Below are positions 6,722 through 11,884 of a stretch of DNA of 11,884 nt, piece by piece. Both the position numbers and the translations under genes were made by a program. Origin of the DNA: CAKOSP01 sp964404455 (GTDB lineage: Bacteria; Bacillota_I; Bacilli_A; RF39; UBA660); contig CAYOJY010000026.1 in the NCBI GenBank assembly GCA_964404455.1, positions 1 to 11,884 of the forward strand. Direction: 5' to 3'. Every line of letters starts with the position of its first letter. Positions within the stretch are counted from its first letter, which is position 1. Under the pieces are notes generated by a model, which ran no database searches, was not told where the DNA came from, and saw only the letters and a list, made by a program, of their open reading frames with translations.

Positions 6722-7822
6722 TTAAACGTTGAATCTAAAATAACAGATGTCACCGTCTTGCATAATATATTCTTTTCCTTCTAATCTTAATTTACCCGCT
6801 TCTTGAACTTTTTTTTCTGAGGCATAAATTCTCAAATCATTAAATGAAATTACTTCAGCCCTAATAAATCCCCTTTTTAAATCCGAATGAATTATTCCCG
6901 CACATTCCGGTGCCTTCATTCCTTTTTTAAAAGTCCAAGCTTTAACTTCATCTTCTCCTGCGGTAAAAAAAGTCGCTAATCCCAGTAAATCATAAGTAGC
7001 AAAAATTAATTTATCTAAGCCGCTATTAGTTATGCCAAAACTATCAAAAAACTGTTTTTTTTCATCGTTTTCTAAAGATGCAAGATCAGATTCTAACTTG
7101 GCACACATTACAATAACACTAGCCTTTTCTTTACTAGCATATTCTTTTACTTTTAAAGTATAATCATTATCATTTAATACTATTGTGTCCTCATCAACAT
7201 TCGCAACATAAATAATCGGTTTTAAAGTTATTAAATTAAAATTTTTAATTTGTTCATGTTCTTTTTCAGAAAGTTCCAATAATCTAAGGGGAATATTTTT
7301 TTCTAAAGATTCTTGACATCTTTTTAAAATAGCAACTTCAATTATTAATTCCTTTTCTTTAGTTGTCTCTGCTTTTTTACTTATTCTTTCCAATCTATTC
7401 ATTACAATTTCTAAATCAGATAATATTAGTTCAAGATTAATAATTTCAATATCCTTAATTGGATCTGGTTTACCGGTTACATGAGTAACATTTTCATCAT
7501 CAAAACATCTAACAACTTCGACCACTGCATCAACACCTCTAATATGAGATAAAAATTTATTACCTAAACCTTCCCCAGCAGAAGCGCCTTCCACTAATCC
7601 GGCAATATCAATAAATTCAAAAGATGTCGGAATATATCTTTTAGGTTGATATAATTCTTGTAAAAAATCTAATCTTCCATCTGGTACTGGCACAACTCCC
7701 ACATTAGGTTCGATAGTCGCAAATGGATAATTAGCTGCTAAAATATTTTTTTTCGTAATAGCATTAAAAAGAGTTGACTTACCAACATTAGGTAAACCCA
7801 CAATACCTGCTTTTAAACTCAA
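6722..7822 (-). CDS. ychF: Redox-regulated ATPase YchF (Obg-like ATPase, OLA1 family)
   Basis: 366 aa, exactly the usual YchF length. The P-loop GLPNVGKS is at residues 9-16, the DIAG G3 motif at 72-75 followed by the glycine-rich GEGLGNKFLSHIR, and NVDE (208-211) replaces the GTPase NKxD motif, the family reason for preferring ATP. A coiled-coil arm lies at about 130-200. The C-terminal TGS domain (about 283-366) contains FFTAGEDEVKAWTFKKGMKAPECAGIIH-type sequence and ends FRFNV. YchF binds ribosomes and is implicated in stress responses. The start codon is TTG (7820-7822) with GAGGAGG 5 nt upstream; no ATG fits the conserved N-terminus. It is the last gene of the operon, 28 nt after the transporter gene. 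Confidence 0.97.
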   Translation of the reverse strand: MSLKAGIVGLPNVGKSTLFNAITKKNILAANYPFATIEPNVGVVPVPDGRLDFLQELYQPKRYIPTSFEFIDIAGLVEGASAGEGLGNKFLSHIRGVDAVVEVVRCFDDENVTHVTGKPDPIKDIEIINLELILSDLEIVMNRLERISKKAETTKEKELIIEVAILKRCQESLEKNIPLRLLELSEKEHEQIKNFNLITLKPIIYVANVDEDTIVLNDNDYTLKVKEYASKEKASVIVMCAKLESDLASLENDEKKQFFDSFGITNSGLDKLIFATYDLLGLATFFTAGEDEVKAWTFKKGMKAPECAGIIHSDLKRGFIRAEVISFNDLRIYASEKKVQEAGKLRLEGKEYIMQDGDICYFRFNV

Positions 7823-7850
7823 ATTTACCTCCTCTTAAAAATTAATTTAT

Positions 7851-9392
7851 CTATAAAGTAACATGTCCTCCAAAGCCAAGAGGAAAATTAGTTAAATACC
7901 AAATAACAATAACAATTAAAAATAAGAAAAACATCGCTATAGCATATGGTAATTGATATTTAATTGTAGTAAATAAATTAATTGTTTTTTCGTCTTGATT
8001 ATATTTTTCTATATAAGCCAGATAAACAACAAAATAAGCGAGTAATGGCGTTAGACCCATCGAAACAGATTCACCTAATCTAAATATCACTTGAGCAAAC
8101 TCAGGCGATAAACCGGTATTCATAAAAAGAGGAACCGCACTACTGGCAATAATTGGCCATTTAATAATCGAATACGGTACAAATATTGTTGATAAAATCG
8201 AAATAAAAAATAATAACAACACCAATGGTAAACCGGTAAAATTAGAATAAGTAAGCAAATTAGATAAGGCAACAACAAAAGTAGTTCCAATATTAGTTTG
8301 TTTAAAAATACTAATAAAAATTGATGCGGCAAATATTAAAATTAATATTTTACCAATTCCATCTAAAGAAAAGCCTAAACTTTCTGCCAAATCTTTATTA
8401 TTATTAATGCTTTTCGAACCAATTCCATAAAATAAACCAACTAAAATAAACAAAAGAGCTATTATAAACACATAACCATTAGTAAAAAATGATTCATAAC
8501 TAAATAATTTATCAATGTATAAAGTTTGACTATAATCAAGTAGATTCCCTGATGCCGGCAAACCCGGTATAATGTTATAAATTATTATTAACAAATATAT
8601 TATTCCTACAAAACTTGCATATAAAATTCCTTTTAATTCTTTTTTAGTAACAATGTCTTCCTCTAAAGCTGATTCAGGAAATTCATATTTGGGAACTTTT
8701 TTAGCAACATATTCTTCTGTAATTTTCGTAATTATATATGATGCCGCAATAATAACAATTAAGTTTATAATTGCTAAACTATGAATTCCAAATGTATATT
8801 TAACATCTAAAACACTCGCGTTTAATAAAGTAGTATTTCTTAAATTTGAATCAATTGCGGTAAATATTAAAGAAAGACCACTACCCGCAGTTAATGCCCC
8901 AAAAGAAGCAATTATCCCAATAAAAGGATTTCTTTTTCCATAATAGAAAAATAAAGCGACTAGAGGAATAAAGATAATGTATGATAAGTCGCCAATAATA
9001 CTAGAAATAATACATAAAAACACAATAACAAAAGTAACGCTTGTTTTCTTAGCTTTTTTAGTTAATAATGTGACAGCAGTTTGTAAAAAACCACTCTTAT
9101 CCATTACTCCTACCCCAATTAAAATAATAATTAAGTTAGATAAAACAGTAAAATTAGCAAAATTAGAAACAGTATTCGTAAATATATATTTAATTCCACT
9201 TAAATTAAATAAAGATGTTATTGATTCAGTTGTTAACTTATAATCTCTAGAAATCGAAGAAAATACACTATAAGTAGATTGTGTATTAAATAAAGATAAT
9301 ATAAAACTAATAAATATAACAGTAAGACATAATATAATAAATGTCATTACCGGATGAAGTCCTATTTTTTTTCTTTCTTTAATTTTTTTCAT
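7851..9392 (-). CDS. AbgT family transporter (p-aminobenzoyl-glutamate transporter-like)
   Basis: 513 aa, very hydrophobic, about ten membrane passages plus re-entrant stretches. Family marks are GLHPVMTF at residues 11-18, GVGVMDKSGFL at 93-103, GDLSYIIFIPL at 134-144, GKRNPFIGI...FGALTAGSGLS at 152-174, FVPYSIIKWPI at 404-414 with the conserved KW (Trp412), and SPEFAQVIFRLGES followed by LTPLLAYF at 429-454. From memory, relatives have RxGDS where this protein has Glu441; this may affect substrate or ion use. AbgT members move p-aminobenzoyl-glutamate or export sulfonamides; the substrate here is unknown. The ATG overlaps the end of yyzM by 14 nt and has only a weak ribosome site, so translation is probably coupled. 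It is the only gene here ending in TAG. Confidence 0.88.
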   Translation of the reverse strand: MKKIKERKKIGLHPVMTFIILCLTVIFISFILSLFNTQSTYSVFSSISRDYKLTTESITSLFNLSGIKYIFTNTVSNFANFTVLSNLIIILIGVGVMDKSGFLQTAVTLLTKKAKKTSVTFVIVFLCIISSIIGDLSYIIFIPLVALFFYYGKRNPFIGIIASFGALTAGSGLSLIFTAIDSNLRNTTLLNASVLDVKYTFGIHSLAIINLIVIIAASYIITKITEEYVAKKVPKYEFPESALEEDIVTKKELKGILYASFVGIIYLLIIIYNIIPGLPASGNLLDYSQTLYIDKLFSYESFFTNGYVFIIALLFILVGLFYGIGSKSINNNKDLAESLGFSLDGIGKILILIFAASIFISIFKQTNIGTTFVVALSNLLTYSNFTGLPLVLLLFFISILSTIFVPYSIIKWPIIASSAVPLFMNTGLSPEFAQVIFRLGESVSMGLTPLLAYFVVYLAYIEKYNQDEKTINLFTTIKYQLPYAIAMFFLFLIVIVIWYLTNFPLGFGGHVTL

Positions 9393-9573
9393 CGTTAACC
9401 ACTTTCTTTATTTTTTTAAAAAATTCTAAACGATCCATCATAACTTCTCTACCACATGCCACACATTTAATTTTAATATCAACACCAACTCGGGTAATAA
9501 TCCACAAATTATTTCCACATGCATGTTCTTTTTTCATAATAACTTTATCATTTAATTCAAATGATTTGTCCAT
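9379..9573 (-). CDS. yyzM: DUF951 family small zinc-ribbon-like protein (YyzM)
   Basis: 64 aa. The family pattern is clear: KKEHACG at residues 14-20, WIITRVGVDIKIKCVACGREV at 24-44 and MMDRLEFFKKIKK at 45-57. Cys19, Cys37 and Cys40, perhaps with His17, form a plausible zinc site. The function of DUF951 proteins is unknown, but in many Firmicutes the gene sits between parB and ychF, as here. Its ATG overlaps the parB stop codon as TAATG (1 nt), so expression depends on parB translation. The 3' end overlaps the transporter start by 14 nt. Confidence 0.92.
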   Translation of the reverse strand: MDKSFELNDKVIMKKEHACGNNLWIITRVGVDIKIKCVACGREVMMDRLEFFKKIKKVVNDEKN

Positions 9574-10445
9574 TATTCTTCATCAACCTTTACATTCATT
9601 AAATTTAATAATCGAATTAAATCTTCTTCGTTTTCAAAACGAATTTCAATTTTATTTTTACTAATATTAACTTTTTCATTAAATTTATCGCTAATTAATT
9701 TTGCATAAATATTGTATCCATCAAATTTTTTAAGCAAAATTTTTTTATTTTCAACGTTTTCCGCTAATAATTTTTCTAAGCTATGGACACTTAAATCTTC
9801 TTTAATAACTTTTTGGGCTAAACTAATAATTTTTTCATCATCACTTAATTTGCTCAAAAGCCTTGCGTGACTCATTGATATTTTTTTACTTTCCACCATT
9901 TTTTTAACAGTTTCAGGTAATTTTAATAATCCTAATAAATTAGTTACATAACTTCGACTTTTTCCAAATTTAAGAGCAAATTCTTCTTGAGTAAAATTTT
10001 TTAATTTAATAATGGAATTTATTGATTCCGCTACTTCAATAGGATTTAAATCTTCTCTTTGAATATTTTCCAATAAAGCTATTTCCATCATTTCCTGATC
10101 GCTAAATTCTTTAATTACTGCCGGAACTTTTGCCAATCCTGCAATCTTAGCAGCTTTACATCTTCTTTCACCAGCTATTAATTCATAACCTTTAATACTC
10201 TTTTTTAAAATAACCGGTTGAACTATACCATATTCCTTAATTGAATCAGCTAATTCCTGCAATGCCACATCATCAAAATGTTTTCTTGGCTGATAAGGAT
10301 TGCTTCTTATTTCAGATAATAAAACTTCAGTTACTGAACCTTTTTCTGTTTCCATAATTGAATTTTCAAAATTATCAAAATCAATTACATTATTAGCAAA
10401 TAATTGTTCTAAACCTTTTCCTAAAGCTTTTTTCTTAATTTCCAT
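9573..10445 (-). CDS. parB: Chromosome partitioning protein ParB (Spo0J), CTP-binding clamp
   Basis: 290 aa. The N-terminal KKALGKGLEQLF (5-16) is the usual ParA-stimulating segment. The ParB/sulfiredoxin CTPase domain (about 38-135) contains NPYQPRKHF at 49-57, GERRCKA at 92-98 and ENIQREDLNP at 126-135, the C-box and partner motifs for CTP binding. A helix-turn-helix (about 152-172, TQEEFALKFGKSRSYVTNLL) reads parS. MSHARLLSKL at 191-200 and a C-terminal dimerisation domain (about 240-290) complete the protein. The start overlaps the end of parA by 11 nt and has AAGGAAGTGAT inside parA as its ribosome site. I found no parS-like palindrome in this window. Confidence 0.97.
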   Translation of the reverse strand: MEIKKKALGKGLEQLFANNVIDFDNFENSIMETEKGSVTEVLLSEIRSNPYQPRKHFDDVALQELADSIKEYGIVQPVILKKSIKGYELIAGERRCKAAKIAGLAKVPAVIKEFSDQEMMEIALLENIQREDLNPIEVAESINSIIKLKNFTQEEFALKFGKSRSYVTNLLGLLKLPETVKKMVESKKISMSHARLLSKLSDDEKIISLAQKVIKEDLSVHSLEKLLAENVENKKILLKKFDGYNIYAKLISDKFNEKVNISKNKIEIRFENEEDLIRLLNLMNVKVDEE

Positions 10446-11229
10446 TTCTTGCTATCACTTCCTTTGCTAAGTTAGAGTATGCCTCTGTTGCTCTACTTGT
10501 TGGATCGTATTCATTTATTGGCTGACCATGACTTGGTGCTTCAACTAATCTTACTAATCTGGGAATTATGGTATTAAACNNNNNNNNNNCTTTATCTTTA
10601 AAATATTTTCTAATTTCTTCAACTACCTCTAAAGCAATATTAGTTCGTCCATCAAACATAGTTAATAAAACTCCTTCGATTCTTAAATTAGGATTCATAC
10701 TTGATTGAACCATAATTACCGAATTTAATAATTGAGTAATACCTTCCAACGCTAAAAATTCACATTGAACAGGAATAATAACCGAATCACTAGCAACTAA
10801 AGCATTCATTGTACCAATACCTAGTGAAGGTTGACAATCAATAATAACATAATCATAATCAGATTTAATATCATCTAATAAATTTTTTAATTGATCATTT
10901 TGTCTAAATGTTTTATCTTCCAACATTTTTTTTACAAATTCAACATCAACCCCTGCTAAATTTAAAGTAGCGGGAATAATGCTTAAATTTTTAAATTTAG
11001 TTTTTCTTAGCGCATTTTTTATTCCCACCTTGTGGGTAATAACTTCATAAATATCATAGTTAAAATCAGAAGCGGATAATCCTAAACCTGTTGTTGTATT
11101 ACTTTGAGGATCCATATCAATTAATAAAACTTTTTTTCCAAGTTGTCCTAAAGCGGCAGATAAGTTAATACTGGTAGTAGTTTTACCTACTCCGCCTTTT
11201 TGATTTACTAATGAAATTACCTTCGTCAT
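10435..11229 (-). CDS. parA: Chromosome partitioning ATPase ParA (Soj), interrupted by an N gap
   Basis: 264 aa as translated, the short Soj type without an N-terminal HTH. Deviant Walker A KGGVGKTTT is at 11-19, with the signature lysine Lys11, followed by LLIDMDPQSN (35-44), Walker B VIIDCQPSLG (128-137; Gln where relatives have Pro) and APSHGQPI at 231-238. ParA binds DNA nonspecifically as an ATP dimer and is stimulated by ParB. Ten N at 10580-10589 give four unknown residues between KDK and FNTIIPR; in relatives a single residue (usually Val) separates K and F/Y, so the N run is probably a placeholder, not true length. The ATG follows AAGGAAG by 7-8 nt. First gene of a five-gene operon. 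Confidence 0.95.
   Translation of the reverse strand: MTKVISLVNQKGGVGKTTTSINLSAALGQLGKKVLLIDMDPQSNTTTGLGLSASDFNYDIYEVITHKVGIKNALRKTKFKNLSIIPATLNLAGVDVEFVKKMLEDKTFRQNDQLKNLLDDIKSDYDYVIIDCQPSLGIGTMNALVASDSVIIPVQCEFLALEGITQLLNSVIMVQSSMNPNLRIEGVLLTMFDGRTNIALEVVEEIRKYFKDKXXXXFNTIIPRLVRLVEAPSHGQPINEYDPTSRATEAYSNLAKEVIARNGN
10580..10589. other. Assembly gap (10 N) inside parA
   Basis: Ten undetermined bases. The flanking frame stays open across the N run as given, but comparison with the conserved ParA motif K-V-F/Y-x-T-x-I-P-R suggests that only about one base is truly missing: AAAG + T + GTTTAAT would restore K-V-F-N. Confidence 0.95.
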
Positions 11230-11263
11230 TTGAACACTTCCTTAACATTTAACTCGTATATTT

Positions 11264-11292
11264 ATTGTACTAAATCACTCGATTGAAGTCAA
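11264..11292 (-). promoter_or_regulatory. Promoter of the parA operon
   Basis: Minus strand TTGACT (11287-11292), 17-nt spacer, TACAAT (11264-11269). Predicted start near 11257, about 28 nt before the parA ATG. It lies just downstream of the large hairpin at 11303-11349, which would insulate it from upstream transcription. Confidence 0.8.
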
Positions 11293-11302
11293 TTAAATAC
11301 CG

Positions 11303-11349
11303 CAAAATAAAAACAATCATCAATTAAATATGAGATTGTTTTTATTTTG
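11303..11349 (-). terminator. Long perfect hairpin, bidirectional terminator
   Basis: A perfect 16-bp inverted repeat (arms 11303-11318 and 11334-11349, core AAAACAATC / GATTGTTTT) around a 15-nt loop. The distal arm is T-rich on both strands, so it can terminate in either direction. On the minus strand it would end the transcript starting near 11479, just before the parA promoter. Confidence 0.7.
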
Positions 11350-11479
11350 TTAGGATTTAAAAAAGTAAGATATAAATGAACAACAAAAAAACTATAGCTT
11401 GATAATTTCAATAAATTATCAGAATCCTAACAATTTCACAACCTAATAGCATCAGTTATGAAGATGTCTTATTAACATC
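11303..11479 (-). ncRNA. Candidate structured RNA B, upstream of parA
   Basis: A predicted minus-strand transcript of about 175 nt from the promoter at 11486-11514 to the hairpin at 11303-11349. Elements in order: 5' hairpin GATGT/ACATC (about 11464-11480); stem TTCATAAC / GTTGTGAA (11435-11462, one G-U); a large domain closed by GTTAGGATT / AATCCTAAC (9 bp, 11423-11431 with 11349-11357) holding an inner 8-bp hairpin GATAATTT / AAATTATC (11401-11420); then the terminator. No open frame of note. It is either a stand-alone small RNA or a leader with partial read-through into parA. Not matched to a known class. Confidence 0.45.
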
Positions 11480-11515
11480 GACTTAATTATAGCACGAATA
11501 TCATCAGTTGTGAAG
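11445..11515. repeat. Pair of 19-bp direct repeats overlapping a promoter
   Basis: 11445-11463 and 11497-11515 match at 17 of 19 positions (AATAKCATCAGTTRTGAAG). The second copy contains the -35 box of the promoter at 11486-11514; the first lies 52 bp downstream on the transcript. In addition TTCACAAC at 11435-11442 is the exact inverse of GTTGTGAA at 11507-11514. This could be an operator pair or a product of local duplication. Confidence 0.6.
11486..11514 (-). promoter_or_regulatory. Promoter of candidate RNA B, with extended -10
   Basis: Minus strand TTCACA (11509-11514; 5 of 6 to consensus), 17-nt spacer, then TGCTATAAT, i.e. a perfect TATAAT (11486-11491) with the TGn extension. Predicted start near 11479. 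It is among the best promoter matches in the window, yet no gene starts close behind it. Confidence 0.7.
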
Positions 11516-11640
11516 TACCGAAAAACTCATTAGTTAACTTGTATATATTCCTATTATAAATATATTTATGAATATTTCCTCAATATATAAATTAATATTA
11601 AACTAATTTATTAATAACTAAATTTACTAATAATAAAACC

Positions 11641-11767
11641 AAAAGAAAAAACCTATGAGTTTAACAGTTTGAAATACACAAATCTTCTTCTGCCCATTAT
11701 ATTATGGGTTTTTTATTTTTTACTATTAAACTCGGTTTATAACAAACCCCAACGAACTTTGTCCGTA
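11641..11767 (-). ncRNA. Candidate small RNA A
   Basis: A predicted minus-strand transcript of about 125 nt from the promoter at 11773-11801. Structure in order: small hairpin CGGAC/GTTCG, hairpin GGTTT/AAACC, then an 11-bp stem GAGTTTAATAG / CTGTTAAACTC (11723-11733 with 11657-11667, one G-U) that can extend by AAACC / GGTTT across a 3-nt bulge and encloses the inner hairpin CCCAT / ATGGG (11693-11708). The 3' end is TTTTTTCTTTT (11641-11651), a proper termination tract. Promoter, compact fold and terminator without a gene make a stand-alone RNA likely. It does not carry SRP, tmRNA, T-box or riboswitch motifs I know. Confidence 0.5.
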
Positions 11768-11772
11768 GATTA

Positions 11773-11801
11773 ATATTAACAAATTACTTTTTTTAAGTCA
11801 A
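11773..11801 (-). promoter_or_regulatory. Promoter of candidate RNA A
   Basis: Minus strand TTGACT (11796-11801), 17-nt spacer, TAATAT (11773-11778). Predicted start near 11766. The -35 box overlaps the stop codon of the partial gene at the window edge. Confidence 0.7.
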
Positions 11802-11884
11802 TTTTTATAAACAAATTTAAAATCAACTAGCCCTATAAATGTTAATATAAGAATACCCACTAATGTGCAGATAAGAGTCCCCAC
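11798..11884 (-). CDS. C-terminal end of a membrane protein, partial at the window edge
   Basis: The minus-strand frame entering from the right edge encodes 28 residues and stops with TGA at 11798-11800. About 21 residues are strongly hydrophobic (ICTLVGILILTFIGLV), followed by a short charged tail DFKFVYKN, as expected for a last transmembrane helix. The start lies outside the window. The segment is too short to name a family, and a chance frame in AT-rich DNA cannot be excluded. Confidence 0.45.
   Translation of the reverse strand: MGTLICTLVGILILTFIGLVDFKFVYKN

Larger units (their letters stand above)
11230..11797. other. Structured non-coding region upstream of parA
   Basis: About 570 bp without a credible protein gene. 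It holds three consensus minus-strand promoters (11264-11292, 11486-11514, 11773-11801), a 16-bp perfect hairpin (11303-11349), a nested inverted repeat (11349-11431), paired 19-bp direct repeats, and an AT-rich stretch (about 11515-11640) with the 14-bp palindrome ATAAATATATTTAT at 11556-11569. The density of perfect inverted repeats is far higher than elsewhere in the window. No tRNA, rRNA, SRP RNA, tmRNA or T-box motif was recognised. Confidence 0.75.

Noticed and set aside
8120..8332. Second minus-strand frame inside the transporter gene
   Set aside because: Leucine-rich shadow of a hydrophobic gene in another frame, without its own ribosome site.
9498..9506. TAATCCACA, one mismatch from a DnaA box
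   Set aside because: Single site inside the yyzM coding sequence, with no cluster of further boxes or AT-rich unwinding region beside it.
11659..11703. 14-codon frame starting ATGGGCAGAAGA on the minus strand
   Set aside because: No ribosome-binding site, the start codon lies in a hairpin arm, and the length is within chance; treated as part of the candidate RNA.
11641..11767. T-box, SRP RNA, tmRNA or tRNA
   Set aside because: None of the diagnostic cores (GGTGGTACCGCG, GGAAGGAAGCAG-type SRP loop, tmRNA ends, GGTTCRA tRNA arm) is present on either strand.
11230..11797. Possible replication origin or parS site beside parAB
   Set aside because: No TTATCCACA-type box cluster and no TGTTNCACGTGAAACA-like palindrome found by eye; TTCACAAC/GTTGTGAA repeats are far apart and lack the CACGTG core.

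Overview
The window looks like a piece of an AT-rich, low-GC Gram-positive chromosome. The order ParA-ParB-DUF951(YyzM)-YchF, a CdaA-CdaR diadenylate cyclase pair and a DUF402 phosphatase are typical of Bacilli and their wall-reduced or uncultured relatives. Tryptophan is TGG in the genes where I checked it (CdaA, YchF) and proteins reach normal family length with TGA as a stop, so the standard bacterial code applies, although every complete gene ends in TAA except one TAG. A run of 10 N inside parA points to a scaffolded draft or metagenome assembly. A more exact lineage is a guess (an uncultured gut Bacilli group would fit).

Layout, left to right. 1-122: AT-rich spacer with a consensus promoter firing out of the window. 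123-647 (-): DUF402 nucleoside phosphatase. 710-1897 (-): S41 carboxyl-terminal processing protease. 1952-2473 (-): small membrane-anchored thioredoxin-like protein. 2474-3054: gene-poor region with two copies of a 69-bp hairpin-bearing repeat flanking a headless gene tail. 3055-4065 (-): lipoprotein. 4192-4392 (+): DUF378 membrane protein, the only complete gene on the plus strand. 4417-6571 (-): cdaA-cdaR with their own promoter. 6722-11229 (-): five-gene operon parA-parB-yyzM-abgT-like-ychF, read from a consensus promoter, with overlaps of 11, 1 and 14 nt and one 28-nt gap. 11230-11884: highly structured non-coding DNA with two further minus-strand promoters, several perfect inverted repeats, and the last codons of a membrane protein at the edge.

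Functionally the window joins chromosome partitioning (ParA ATPase and CTP-binding ParB), the ribosome-associated ATPase YchF, c-di-AMP synthesis and its membrane regulator, and envelope maintenance (CtpA-type protease, thioredoxin-like anchor, lipoprotein). The coding part is mostly ordinary. The parts least explained by known families are the structured RNA-like region upstream of parA, the paired 69-bp repeats around the gene remnant, and a DGG variant of the catalytic motif in CdaA.
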